Assembly: GCF_017742215.1 (NCBI RefSeq) | Contig: NZ_JAGHKP010000002.1 | Location: forward strand, 778,737-842,736 | Direction: 5' to 3' | DNA: 64,000 nt | From: Chitinophaga chungangae | GTDB taxonomy: Bacteria > Bacteroidota > Bacteroidia > Chitinophagales > Chitinophagaceae | Part shown: piece after piece, positions 1 to 8,127 of the stretch | Position numbering within the stretch: the stretch's first letter is position 1 | How the letters are laid out: each line of letters starts with the position of its first letter | The notes under the pieces: model-generated | The model's input: only the letters and a program-made list of their open reading frames with translations | Databases searched by the model: none | What the model was told of the DNA's origin: nothing | Made by a program: the position numbers and the translations under genes

Positions 1-704
1 GCATGGAGCCGAAGTATTACGCCGCGGGCATCAGGGCGTATTACAAAGGCGTGAAAGGCACGCATGCAGACAGTTTCATCGAGCTGCACTTCCTCAAGAA
101 CCTGCTGCCGGGCTACCTCTGGATCTTCCCGCTGCCCAACGGCGAAGCCAACGTAGGCATGGACATGCTCAGCGACGCCGTGCGCGACCGGAAAGTGAAC
201 CTGAAACAATTGCTTACCGATACGCTCAAACAGGACCCCGTTTTCGCGGAACGTTTCCGCGACGCGGAAATGACCAGTAGCCTCGACGGTTATGGCCTTC
301 CGCTGGGCTCCAAAAAACGCAGGCTTTCCGGCAACCGCTACATGCTCGTGGGAGACGCTGCTTACATCATCGACCCGTTCACGGGAGAAGGCATCGGCAA
401 CGCCATTTACAGCGGCGCCATTGCCGCGAAGCAGGCCGCGGCCTGTCTTGCCGCAGGCAACTTCGGCGAAGAGATCATGATGGCGTACGACGAAAGCGTA
501 TACCGTGTGCTGGGCCCTGAACTGAAACTGAGCTACAAACTGCAGCAGCTCGTGAAATACCCGCGCCTGTTTAACTGGCTCATGAAAATGGGCATGCGCA
601 ACAAGCAGCTCCGCGACGTGATCTCGAGCATGTTTTACGAAGTGGACCTTCGCAAGAAACTGACCAAACCTTCCTTTTACGTCAAACTTTTACTGAACCG
701 GTAA
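1..704 (+). CDS. Geranylgeranyl reductase-like FAD oxidoreductase, 3' part
   Basis: The gene is cut by the left edge, so its N-terminal FAD-binding Rossmann segment is missing. What remains is the C-terminal ~234 residues. The second FAD-contact motif of the p-hydroxybenzoate-hydroxylase fold is clear (YMLVGDAAYIIDPFTGEGI, Gly-Asp about 117-118 residues after the first visible Met). Proteins of this family (geranylgeranyl reductase / FixC-like) reduce or hydroxylate lipids such as isoprenoid chains. The exact substrate cannot be told from this part. The next gene starts 5 bp downstream, which suggests co-transcription. Confidence 0.8.
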   Translation, partial: MEPKYYAAGIRAYYKGVKGTHADSFIELHFLKNLLPGYLWIFPLPNGEANVGMDMLSDAVRDRKVNLKQLLTDTLKQDPVFAERFRDAEMTSSLDGYGLPLGSKKRRLSGNRYMLVGDAAYIIDPFTGEGIGNAIYSGAIAAKQAAACLAAGNFGEEIMMAYDESVYRVLGPELKLSYKLQQLVKYPRLFNWLMKMGMRNKQLRDVISSMFYEVDLRKKLTKPSFYVKLLLNR

Positions 705-709
705 AACTT

Positions 710-1801
710 ATGAGAGGAATATCCCTGCTGCTTTGTTTATTCATTTGCGCGGAAGGTTTCGCGCAGATGCCGCTGTACGAGGAAAAGAACGGGCAGCTGC
801 GGCTCACGACCGAAGGTGCGGCGCATCTTTCCGCTTTGCCGCTGAAATGCATGCAGCATGAATTTCCTTACAAAACCGGCATTGTGTACACCGATTCGTC
901 GATGCTGGGCGCGCCGCGCAGTTACCATCCCGCGTTTTACGGGTGTTACGACTGGCACAGCAGCGTGCACGGCCACTGGATGCTGGTGCGGCTGCTCAAA
1001 ATGTACCCGCAGCTGCCCAATGCCGCCGAGATCAGGCGGAAGCTGGCGGAGAACCTTTCGCAGGAGAATATCCGCACGGAACTGCTGCTTTTCAGCAGCA
1101 AGGAAAACAAGGGATTCGAACGAATTTACGGCTGGAGCTGGCTGCTACAGCTGCAAACGGAGCTGATCACCTGGAACGATCCGCTCGCCGCACAATTGCG
1201 CCGCAACATAGCGCCGCTGGCGTTTTATTTCAGCAACGCCTACCGCGATTTCCTCAAAAAGATCGCTTATCCCATCCGCGTGGGCGAGCATACCAACCTC
1301 GCGTTCGGCCTGCGGCTGGCCTGGGATTACGCCGTTACCGCAAGAGACACCGCCCTGCAATCTTCTATAAAATCCACGGCTATGCGGTTTTACGCGAACG
1401 ACCGCGATTGCCCTGCCAGCTGGGAGCCGGGCGGGTACGACTTCCTGTCGCCGTGCCTTGAAGAGGCCGACCTGATGTCGCGTATTTTGCCGTCGGAAGC
1501 CTATCGGAAATGGGTGAAAAACTTTCTGCCCGGGCTTTTCAAACAAAACTCGGCGATCTTTAACGTGGCTACCGTCAACGACCGTTCAGACGGCAAGCTC
1601 GTTCACCTCGACGGGCTGAATCTCAGCCGCGCATGGTGCCTTTATGGCATCGCCCGCCATTGCGGGGAACAGCAGGAAGCCGTGCGCGCACTGGCCACGC
1701 TTCACCTGAAAACCGCCGTGCCACATGTTGCCAGCGGCGATTATGCGGGAGAGCACTGGCTCGCTACTTTCGCCGTATATGCGTTGACGGTAGAATATTG
1801 A
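710..1801 (+). CDS. DUF2891 family exported protein
   Basis: This is a 363-residue protein with a signal peptide ending near the Gly-Phe-Ala-Gln at residues 16-19, so it is probably periplasmic. The motif HPAFYGCYDWHSSVHGHW (residues 73-90) is the hallmark I associate with DUF2891, a mostly helical family of unknown biochemical role. Further Trp/His/Glu-rich stretches along the chain look like a carbohydrate-type alpha barrel, but that is impression only. It lies 5 bp after the flavoprotein gene and 21 bp before a membrane protein gene on the same strand, so the three may form an operon. Confidence 0.75.
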   Translation: MRGISLLLCLFICAEGFAQMPLYEEKNGQLRLTTEGAAHLSALPLKCMQHEFPYKTGIVYTDSSMLGAPRSYHPAFYGCYDWHSSVHGHWMLVRLLKMYPQLPNAAEIRRKLAENLSQENIRTELLLFSSKENKGFERIYGWSWLLQLQTELITWNDPLAAQLRRNIAPLAFYFSNAYRDFLKKIAYPIRVGEHTNLAFGLRLAWDYAVTARDTALQSSIKSTAMRFYANDRDCPASWEPGGYDFLSPCLEEADLMSRILPSEAYRKWVKNFLPGLFKQNSAIFNVATVNDRSDGKLVHLDGLNLSRAWCLYGIARHCGEQQEAVRALATLHLKTAVPHVASGDYAGEHWLATFAVYALTVEY

Positions 1802-1822
1802 TCCTTCATAAAATATGGCCCT

Positions 1823-2503
1823 ATGCCCATACTCAGCTCCATTCTTGTGCTTGCCGCGGGAATAAACCTGGCTTCCGGCCTTATCGTGCTGGTATCGCTC
1901 GGCATTTTCACCGGCGTGGCCGTTTACGTTAACCGGCTTTCCGTGCCGCCGCGTTATCCTACTTCCGTTCCCTGGAATATCAGCGGAGGACTTATTCTCA
2001 TTGTGCTGGTGCTCATCTTCCGGCAGATCGCCAGCGTCTGGTCGCTGGGCAATATGGAAGTGTGGAGAGCGGATTTCTGGCAGAACATCGACGCGCAGCT
2101 GGAGGGCGGGCAGGCTTTTACGTTAAAACTGGTCATTGTACTGGAGATCGCTTTCAATTCCTTTCTTGTGGTTGCCGCCGCTTTCCTGCTGCTGCTTTTC
2201 TCCAGGACGCGCGACATTTTCCCCCGCACGTTCATGATCGTTCTTATTGCACAGGAATTGTTCATTTTCCTGGATACTGTGCTTGTGAGCTTTCAACTCA
2301 GCGGACTGGAAACGGAAGGGCTGAGGATAACAATGGTAAAGAGTATTCTCCGGTGGCTGATAGCCGGCCTGCTGATCGGTTATGTAACGGGGTCCATAAG
2401 GTCTAAACACACGTTCGTGGTGCCATACCGCAACCATGAGGAAGAAGACGATCCCGGGTTCCTGGCGGATCTTGAAGAAGAGAATAAAAAAAGGGCTTTG
2501 TAG
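1823..2503 (+). CDS. DUF2569-like integral membrane protein
   Basis: A 226-residue protein with about five hydrophobic segments (roughly residues 3-35, 50-75, 105-130, 138-165 and 172-195). The last helix is followed by a basic tail, GSIRSKHTFVVPYR. That end, with the Gly-Gly-Leu-Ile start of the second helix, resembles DUF2569 membrane proteins, whose function is unknown. The C-terminus is acidic, then runs straight into a terminator that overlaps the stop codon. It is the last gene of the left-hand plus-strand group. Confidence 0.6.
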   Translation: MPILSSILVLAAGINLASGLIVLVSLGIFTGVAVYVNRLSVPPRYPTSVPWNISGGLILIVLVLIFRQIASVWSLGNMEVWRADFWQNIDAQLEGGQAFTLKLVIVLEIAFNSFLVVAAAFLLLLFSRTRDIFPRTFMIVLIAQELFIFLDTVLVSFQLSGLETEGLRITMVKSILRWLIAGLLIGYVTGSIRSKHTFVVPYRNHEEEDDPGFLADLEEENKKRAL

Positions 2504-2513
2504 GCCCTTTTTT
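2486..2513. terminator. Bidirectional hairpin terminator
   Basis: An A-run leads into GGGC (2493-2496), a 7-nt loop, GCCC (2504-2507) and a T-run. The stop codon of the membrane protein gene lies in the loop. The symmetric A/T flanks would serve transcripts from both converging genes. Confidence 0.75.
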
Positions 2514-2518
2514 CTTTA

Positions 2519-2842
2519 TTACAGGTCGATGGTTTCTGAATCGAACACCACTACTTTATCCCAGAGCATGTTGCAGTTTTTGATAAACTCCAGGTGCACG
2601 GGATGTTCCTGGTAAACGTCGTGGCCCGCAAGGTCGTTAAAAACGGTGAGCAGGCAGTAGCTGTAACTTTTGTCTATCACGGTGCGGTCTGTATCAGCCG
2701 GCTTGCCTACATTGAACACAATCAGGCTTTCAATTTTGCCGAGAGAGCTTACGCATTCCTCGAATTTTTTCACATCTGAAGCAGACAATCCGGGCTTCAG
2801 GTAGAAATTAACAACGTGCACGAATTTTTTGGATGTGGGCAT
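2519..2842 (-). CDS. Dabb (stress-responsive alpha/beta barrel) family protein
   Basis: A 107-residue single-domain protein. The opening FVHVVNFYLKPGLS, the central Tyr-Ser-Tyr-Cys-Leu-Leu-Thr-Val-Phe strand and the HPVHLEFIKNC segment are typical of the Dabb ferredoxin-like dimeric barrel. Members include plant stress proteins and small bacterial enzymes or ligand binders; the role here is unknown. There is no signal peptide, so it is cytoplasmic. It is transcribed alone, convergent with the preceding gene. Confidence 0.85.
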   Translation of the reverse strand: MPTSKKFVHVVNFYLKPGLSASDVKKFEECVSSLGKIESLIVFNVGKPADTDRTVIDKSYSYCLLTVFNDLAGHDVYQEHPVHLEFIKNCNMLWDKVVVFDSETIDL

Positions 2843-2912
2843 AACCGCTGGTTTTTTACGGATGCCAAATTAGCGGTTCCGTGTTGAAAAATCAAGCCGT
2901 CCTTTACGAAGC

Positions 2913-4103
2913 TCAGGTATGTTCCGCGATATGTTTGCGCACTGCCATCCAGTTGACGGCATACACCAGTACGAGTATCGCCGCCGTGGCCGCCAGGGCT
3001 ATAATGCCCGGCCATTCGGACACGAACATGTTCCTTTCCGCCAGCAGTCCTGACGCCCACCATTGCAGGCCGGTAACCGCCGCGAAGGCGATCACGCCGG
3101 TGATAAGATACATGGGAATGAATTGCCGCAGCAGGTACCGCTGCAGCTGCCCGGGAGACGCGCCCAGCGTGATCAGCAGCCGTATTTCGTTCCGGTACGA
3201 TTCTATCACCAGCTGAATGAACATGCTGAATACCAGCAATGCGAACATCAGCAGTACCAATCCGAAAAAACCGACGGCCGACACGATGATCTGCACGATG
3301 CCCCTGATCTTGCTGTATTTGGTCTTTTCTTCGTCCGTTACGTATTTGTGTTCTTCAAGGTAAGTGGTGAGTTCCGTGCTGCTGGGGTCTTTGGTTTTGA
3401 TGATGATGCGCGAGGGCGCTTTGGCCGCGCCTGTGCCGTAAATACCGTTCGCCCAGTCCATAAAGGTTTGCGGCACGAGCACGGTGGAAATGCGGTCGCT
3501 GAAGCCGACAATGCGGCCGCGGAAACTTGCGGTGCGCATGCCCTGGCTGATCACGATACCGGGGCTGAGGGTTTTGATGGTTTCTTCGGAAAACTGGGGC
3601 ATGTTGTTGCCCAATGCAAAACCGAAATTGAACATGTTGGTGAAATCGCGCGGCACGATGATGGGCACGAGCTGTTCGCCCTCCTGCCACTTCCAGTCGT
3701 CGCTTTTCACGTCTATGAAAGTATCCGGTACGGATTCGAAGAATGCGAGGGTGGAAAAGCCCAGCTGGTCCGCTTCGAGGCGCACGTTGTATTGCGCGGC
3801 GGTGATAATGCTGAAGTCTTCGACGAACGGCTGCGCGGCGATGTCTTTCAGTTCTTCCGGCCTGAAAACCGTCAGTTCCGGCCGGCCCATCATATCGTTG
3901 GTGATCTTTTTGTTCACCACCAGGTAATCCGCCCGCTCGTTCTGGTTCCTGCGGCCATAGAGCAGTTCGTTGAAATTGGTGTGCACCTGCAGCGCCACCA
4001 GTATCAGCAGCATCGCTATTCCCAGCCCGACGGACGCCATCCAGAAGCGGCCCCGGCCCACGCCTGTGTGTATGATCTTCTTTAAAATCTCGTTGAACTG
4101 CAT
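2913..4103 (-). CDS. ABC transporter permease, FtsX/MacB-like
   Basis: A 396-residue protein with one N-terminal membrane helix (about residues 18-40), a large extracytoplasmic domain (about 45-260) and three C-terminal helices (about 265-295, 320-345, 360-385). This is the FtsX/MacB permease layout. Such permeases usually transmit ATPase-driven motion to the periplasm, or extract lipoproteins or peptides, rather than forming a channel. The start codon is 1 bp after the stop of the ATPase gene, so the two clearly form one transporter. The cargo is unknown. Confidence 0.85.
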   Translation of the reverse strand: MQFNEILKKIIHTGVGRGRFWMASVGLGIAMLLILVALQVHTNFNELLYGRRNQNERADYLVVNKKITNDMMGRPELTVFRPEELKDIAAQPFVEDFSIITAAQYNVRLEADQLGFSTLAFFESVPDTFIDVKSDDWKWQEGEQLVPIIVPRDFTNMFNFGFALGNNMPQFSEETIKTLSPGIVISQGMRTASFRGRIVGFSDRISTVLVPQTFMDWANGIYGTGAAKAPSRIIIKTKDPSSTELTTYLEEHKYVTDEEKTKYSKIRGIVQIIVSAVGFFGLVLLMFALLVFSMFIQLVIESYRNEIRLLITLGASPGQLQRYLLRQFIPMYLITGVIAFAAVTGLQWWASGLLAERNMFVSEWPGIIALAATAAILVLVYAVNWMAVRKHIAEHT

Positions 4104-4104
4104 G

Positions 4105-4755
4105 TTATAATAAATAGCTTACGGTGTAGTCAAATCGCTGGTCGTGGTCCAGGTCGGTGAGAATGAAGCCGGCCTTGCGCGCATGGCATTCGTCCGCGAT
4201 CAATCGGGCGGCTTTATCGGCGTTGGCTTCGTCGAGATGGCTGAAGGGCTCGTCCATCATCAGCCATTCGAACGGCTGCATCAGCGCCCTGATGATCGCA
4301 ATACGCTGGCGCTCGCCGTACGAAAGCGTGGCGCCGCTCTGCTGCAGCACATGCGTTACGCCGAGGCGCTCCGCAAATTCCAGCGCTTTTTCGCGGGGGT
4401 AAAACGGCTGCGGCTGCATCACCCTTTTTAATTCGATGTTCTCCAAAGCGGTAAGCTGGTCAAACAGCCGGAGGTCCTGGAACACCACGCTTACCTGCCC
4501 CTGGCGGATGGCGCTGAGCTGGTCGCGGTTGTACGACTGCCAGGGCTTGCCGTTCACGCTCACGGTTCCCGTATAATCATAACGGATATGATAGAGATAA
4601 TGCACCAGCGTGGTTTTGCCGGTGCCCGAAGGCGCTTTTATTTTGACGAATTGTCCTGGTTGGAAAGTAACGTCGCGGTTCCAGATGTCGGACTCCCGCT
4701 GCAATATCCTTTCGCGCAGCGGCACCGGCACCACCGCAGAAAGCTGGATCTGCAT
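4105..4755 (-). CDS. ABC transporter ATP-binding protein
   Basis: A 216-residue ATPase with Walker A APSGTGKTT, Q-loop VFQDLRLF, signature LSYGERQR and Walker B WLMMDEPFSHLD. The reading frame is open up to 4824, but that extension runs through the terminator of the gene before it, so I take the ATG at 4755 (protein start MQIQLSAV). The signature is LSYGE rather than LSGGE. It pairs with the FtsX-like permease immediately downstream and resembles LolD/FtsE/MacB ATPases. Confidence 0.88.
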   Translation of the reverse strand: MQIQLSAVVPVPLRERILQRESDIWNRDVTFQPGQFVKIKAPSGTGKTTLVHYLYHIRYDYTGTVSVNGKPWQSYNRDQLSAIRQGQVSVVFQDLRLFDQLTALENIELKRVMQPQPFYPREKALEFAERLGVTHVLQQSGATLSYGERQRIAIIRALMQPFEWLMMDEPFSHLDEANADKAARLIADECHARKAGFILTDLDHDQRFDYTVSYLL

Positions 4756-4786
4756 ATGTGGCTGTTGTAGAAACTTAAATATAGGC

Positions 4787-4819
4787 AAAAAAAAAGAAGC
4801 TGCCCGTGTGGGCAGCTTC
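4787..4819 (-). terminator. Intrinsic terminator of the DUF4836 gene
   Basis: On the minus strand, a 10-bp perfect stem (GAAGCTGCCC 4796-4805 with GGGCAGCTTC 4810-4819) and 4-nt loop are followed by a run of nine U (A-run at 4787-4795). It separates the lipoprotein gene from the ABC pair. Confidence 0.85.
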
Positions 4820-4845
4820 CGCATTCGTCTTTTGCAGACAAAAAT

Positions 4846-6564
4846 TTATTGTACAGGCACAGCCACTGCAGAATCCACGATAACGTTCGCGTCAACGGTA
4901 GAATCTGTAGCTTGCTGGCTTCTGCTGTCAAATTTATTCGCTTCGTAGTAACCCCACATTTTTTTGGTGAAGTTTACCATCTGCGCCAACGTGTTCTGGC
5001 TTTCATTTTTGAAGTTCAGTTCCAGTACGGATTTCTGCGTGTTGCCGCTGAAAGGCTCGGTGGAAACGGTCAGGTTTTTCAGCAGGCCTTTGATATCGTT
5101 GGAAATGCTGTCGGGCAGTTCTTTCAACGATTCTTCAGGCATGTTGTTCACAATTTTCTCGATATCGAGATATACGCTGAATACGCTGCCTTTTGCGGCG
5201 TTCACTGCTACGTCGTCGAGCTTGGCTTTGGATTTGCCGGCGTCGTAAGTGGTCAGCAGCGCTTCGTCTGACGCCACCAGGATGCGTTTATCGTTGATGG
5301 ACAGCGCGATTTCGCCGAGCGGTTGCTGGGGAACGTAGTTTTCGCCCACTTTGGTAAACATCGGGGCTACCATTTTGCTGCTCATCACTTTTTCGAAAGC
5401 GGCCTTGTCGCCCACTTTCATATTGAACACGAATTTGATGTCGGGTTTCTGGGCGGCGGAAGTTGCGGAAAAGTCCGAGCCTACAATGGCGAGCTCGCCT
5501 TTGAAAGCTTTTAATATGTCGTCGAGCGTGAGCTGCGCTTCAGCGAGGCCCATGTTGGCGAAACCGTCCATGCCGAGGAGTTTCAGGATGTCGCCCAGCA
5601 TGCGCAGGTCGAAGTTCATGATGGCGAAACCGAACACGTTCCCGGAAGGATAGTTCTCGATCATGTCCATGTTCACTTTCTCCATCGGGTATTTCTTCAT
5701 GATGTCCTGCATTTCTTTACCCGCGTAAGATTTGCTGTTCACCTTGATCTTGCCGTTCTCGAAATGGATGGCGGCGGCGGTGTAAGCGCCTTCGGTGAGT
5801 TTTTTGATATTGCCGGTCATCAGCGCGGCCATACCGGAAGGCGTGCCGGGATTAAAGGCGTATACCTGTTCGCTGCTCATCCAGAAAAACGCGTCGCCTT
5901 TTTCTTTCTGTACTTCTTTGAAAGATTCAACGGTCGCGATGGATTCGTCTTTTTTCAGGTGGAACAGTTTGTTGAGCGTTTCGGTGTTGTTGGCGGTTTT
6001 AGCCGGTGCGGGAGCCGCGGCGGCGCTGTCGCCGAAATCGTCCATGGCATACGGGTTATGGCGCTCGAAGTCGGTGGGGTCGAACGCGAATACGCCGATG
6101 ATGGTTTCGTTGCTGAAACCGACGATGGCGTTTTTATCTTCCACGTATTTAAAATCGGTGCCTGCTTTTACTTCTTTTTTTGATTTCTCCTTGATAAAAG
6201 CTTCGAACTTGGCGGCGTCTTTCAGTTTGGCATAAGCGGCCACATAACCTTTGGCGCCGGCTTCGCCGGGAACCATGGCGATGAATACGTCGCCTTTCAT
6301 ATCTACGCCTGAGTTTTCGGCATCTTTCATGGCTTTGGCCAGGGAGCTGGAGGTATCCTGGGATTGCACGGCGTCGAACAGTTTATCGACCGTAAGCCCG
6401 TCTTTCACCAGTTTTTCCTGGATCTGCTCGGAGTTTACGCCCAATACCATGGCCGCGTTTTTGGGAATATGTTTACCCTGTTCCGGGGTTTTGGAACAGG
6501 CGGATAACAATAACACCGCTGCTCCTGATAAAACAAGCAGTGTTCTGGAAATCATTCTTTTCAT
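4846..6564 (-). CDS. DUF4836 family lipoprotein
   Basis: A 572-residue protein with a lipoprotein signal peptide (LLLSAC, lipid-modified Cys23). The mature part opens with HIPKNAAMVLGVNSEQIQEKL, which matches the start of DUF4836 proteins of Bacteroidota as I know them. They are long alpha/beta repeats of unknown role at the cell envelope. The C-terminal third is rich in Lys and Asn and ends in a low-complexity Asp/Val/Ala tail. It has its own terminator and is divergent from the YciI gene, so it is probably monocistronic. Confidence 0.75.
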   Translation of the reverse strand: MKRMISRTLLVLSGAAVLLLSACSKTPEQGKHIPKNAAMVLGVNSEQIQEKLVKDGLTVDKLFDAVQSQDTSSSLAKAMKDAENSGVDMKGDVFIAMVPGEAGAKGYVAAYAKLKDAAKFEAFIKEKSKKEVKAGTDFKYVEDKNAIVGFSNETIIGVFAFDPTDFERHNPYAMDDFGDSAAAAPAPAKTANNTETLNKLFHLKKDESIATVESFKEVQKEKGDAFFWMSSEQVYAFNPGTPSGMAALMTGNIKKLTEGAYTAAAIHFENGKIKVNSKSYAGKEMQDIMKKYPMEKVNMDMIENYPSGNVFGFAIMNFDLRMLGDILKLLGMDGFANMGLAEAQLTLDDILKAFKGELAIVGSDFSATSAAQKPDIKFVFNMKVGDKAAFEKVMSSKMVAPMFTKVGENYVPQQPLGEIALSINDKRILVASDEALLTTYDAGKSKAKLDDVAVNAAKGSVFSVYLDIEKIVNNMPEESLKELPDSISNDIKGLLKNLTVSTEPFSGNTQKSVLELNFKNESQNTLAQMVNFTKKMWGYYEANKFDSRSQQATDSTVDANVIVDSAVAVPVQ

Positions 6565-6680
6565 AAAGAGAAAGATGTTAAATGGATTTGAGAATTACGG
6601 GTAAAAATAACGGGTTTTTTGCTAATACGTTTAAATTTGTTCTTATCTAGGGCAAACCCCGCTACTTTCAACAATTTGTC

Positions 6681-6688
6681 TACCTTTG
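6681..6688 (+). promoter_or_regulatory. Candidate -7 promoter box for the YciI gene
   Basis: TACCTTTG matches the Bacteroidota -7 consensus TAnnTTTG exactly and lies about 43 bp before the ATG at 6732. No clear TTTG -33 element is seen at 19-21 bp upstream. Confidence 0.4.
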
Positions 6689-6731
6689 CATATATCTGAA
6701 TTTTAACCATTTACTGAAGAACCGTTTCATT

Positions 6732-7013
6732 ATGTACCTGATTCTTTTGCAGTACATCCGCCCTGTTGCGGCTATTGAGCATTATATGGCCGCGCACAAC
6801 GCTTTCCTGGAAAAACAGTACCGGGAAGGAAAATTCATCATTTCAGGCCGGAGGAAGCCCCGTACGGGCGCCATCATTTTATGCCGCGCGGGCAGCCGCC
6901 GCGAAGTGGAGGCAATCCTGGCGGAAGACCCGCTGGATAAATTCCAGCTGGCCGTGTACGACATCATCGAATTCGAGCCGAACACCTTCGAAATGGCCGA
7001 TATCAGTTCCTGA
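6732..7013 (+). CDS. YciI family protein
   Basis: A 93-residue cytoplasmic protein of the YCII/dimeric ferredoxin-like family: YLILLQYIRP at the start, the conserved His at about 17 and 22 (EHYMAAHNAFL), and a Gly-Ala-Ile-Ile-Leu strand followed by a DPLDKFQLAVYDIIEFEP end. The family has a conserved His-Asp pair suggesting an enzyme, but for most members the reaction is not established. It stands alone, with a good -7 promoter box upstream. Confidence 0.85.
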   Translation: MYLILLQYIRPVAAIEHYMAAHNAFLEKQYREGKFIISGRRKPRTGAIILCRAGSRREVEAILAEDPLDKFQLAVYDIIEFEPNTFEMADISS

Positions 7014-7403
7014 GCCGTTCCTTTTTATGTTTTTGTTGTTCCCGCTTCCGCCCCCGCGGCCTGCATTGCTCATGCACCGTACCCTTCACGCCTTAATGCT
7101 TCCGCGTCTTTTCCACCGGTATCCCTGAATCAGGTTTAATTCTTCAATTTCAATTCCCTATTAATAAAAATATACACCAGGGCCGCGCCGCAAACCGGCA
7201 TAACGATACGAACGCTTATATGGAACGCGGTTATTAATGATACAGGTAAAAAGGAAAAAGGCCGGCTGTGTGGATCGCCGGCGCTTTCTTTTTCGTTTCC
7301 AGGAAATACTTGTGAATGATTTTACGCATTATGGTTGGCTAAAAACCCAGCTCCGGCCGCAACGGGCGTTGTGCCGTACATACATACAGTCAGGTAGGGT
7401 GTC
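7014..7403. other. Gene-poor stretch between YciI and MsrB genes
   Basis: About 390 bp without a convincing gene. The short open frames here lack a family match and run through the hairpin at 7257-7293. I see no tRNA-like fold or repeat. Apart from that hairpin the stretch holds nothing I can name. Confidence 0.5.
7257..7293 (+). terminator. Possible terminator hairpin
   Basis: AAAG-GCCGGC (7257-7266), a 10-nt loop, then GCCGGC (7277-7282), a bulged G, CTTT and a T-rich tail. It could end the YciI transcript, though it lies about 240 bp past the stop codon. Confidence 0.4.
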
Positions 7404-7955
7404 TTATTCTTTTTCTTTGTACTTCTTTTCGACCTCTTTCGCCTTTTCAAAATCGAGGATCACCGAATTGATGCAATAACGCAAGCCTGTTGGCGGAGGC
7501 CCGTCGTCGAAAACATGTCCCAGGTGAGACTTGCAGCGGCCGCATTGTACTTCGGTACGCTGCATGCCGTGCGAATTGTCCGGCGTATAGATCACGCTGG
7601 TTTTGCTGATGGGCTGGTAAAAGCTCGGCCAGCCACAGCCGCTTTCAAATTTGGTGTCTGACACGAAGAGCGGATTGCCGCATGCTGCGCAATAGTAAGT
7701 GCCTTTATCCTTCGCATTCCAGTACTTACCCGTAAAAGCCCATTCCGTGCCCTTTTCACGGGCAATATCATACACATCTTTGGGCAAAAGGTTTTTCCAT
7801 TCTGCATCTGTTAGGTTTACTTTACCAGTATCCGTGCGGGAGTACACCGGATTCTTTTTTTCTTCCATTGTATTGGTTTTTTTCCCGTTTTGAGAGTATG
7901 TGCAGTGGCTGATCAGTAACGTCAGCCCTAAAATTAGAAGATTCCACAATTTCAT
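7404..7955 (-). CDS. msrB: Peptide-methionine (R)-S-oxide reductase, exported
   Basis: MsrB reduces methionine-R-sulfoxide in proteins. The 183-residue product has both zinc-binding CxxC pairs (Cys89/92 and Cys138/141), the GCGWPSF motif, [10 protein letters not shown], and the catalytic Cys161 in RYCINS. An N-terminal hydrophobic segment (residues 4-22) indicates export. A Cys at 18 could make it a lipoprotein, but the preceding His is unusual for a lipobox, so a periplasmic or anchored form is open. It protects envelope proteins from oxidation. It is divergent from mutL. Confidence 0.93.
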   Translation of the reverse strand: MKLWNLLILGLTLLISHCTYSQNGKKTNTMEEKKNPVYSRTDTGKVNLTDAEWKNLLPKDVYDIAREKGTEWAFTGKYWNAKDKGTYYCAACGNPLFVSDTKFESGCGWPSFYQPISKTSVIYTPDNSHGMQRTEVQCGRCKSHLGHVFDDGPPPTGLRYCINSVILDFEKAKEVEKKYKEKE

Positions 7956-8102
7956 ACCAGTAATTTGATTCCGCGTTAACTACGCTTTAACGTCATTGTT
8001 AATAAATAGGGATTCTTGCCTAAGCCTCAGCCTTCTTAAAGGTACGAAACACGCGCCCGAATGGATTGCAAACGGATTGTATTTAACAATATTTTTTATT
8101 CC

Positions 8103-8110
8103 TACCTTTA
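8103..8110 (+). promoter_or_regulatory. Candidate -7 box for mutL
   Basis: TACCTTTA is one base off TAnnTTTG and lies 17 bp before the GTG start at 8128. A TTG at 8077-8079 could be a -33 element, but its 23-bp spacing is long. The box falls inside the longest open frame, which supports the GTG start. Confidence 0.35.
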
Positions 8111-8127
8111 CGCCAAAAGGCAGGCAA

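Noticed and set aside
3063-4085. Long plus-strand open frame opposite the ABC permease
   Set aside because: His/Arg/Gln-rich translation with no family pattern; the minus-strand permease is unambiguous. High-GC third positions produce such shadows.
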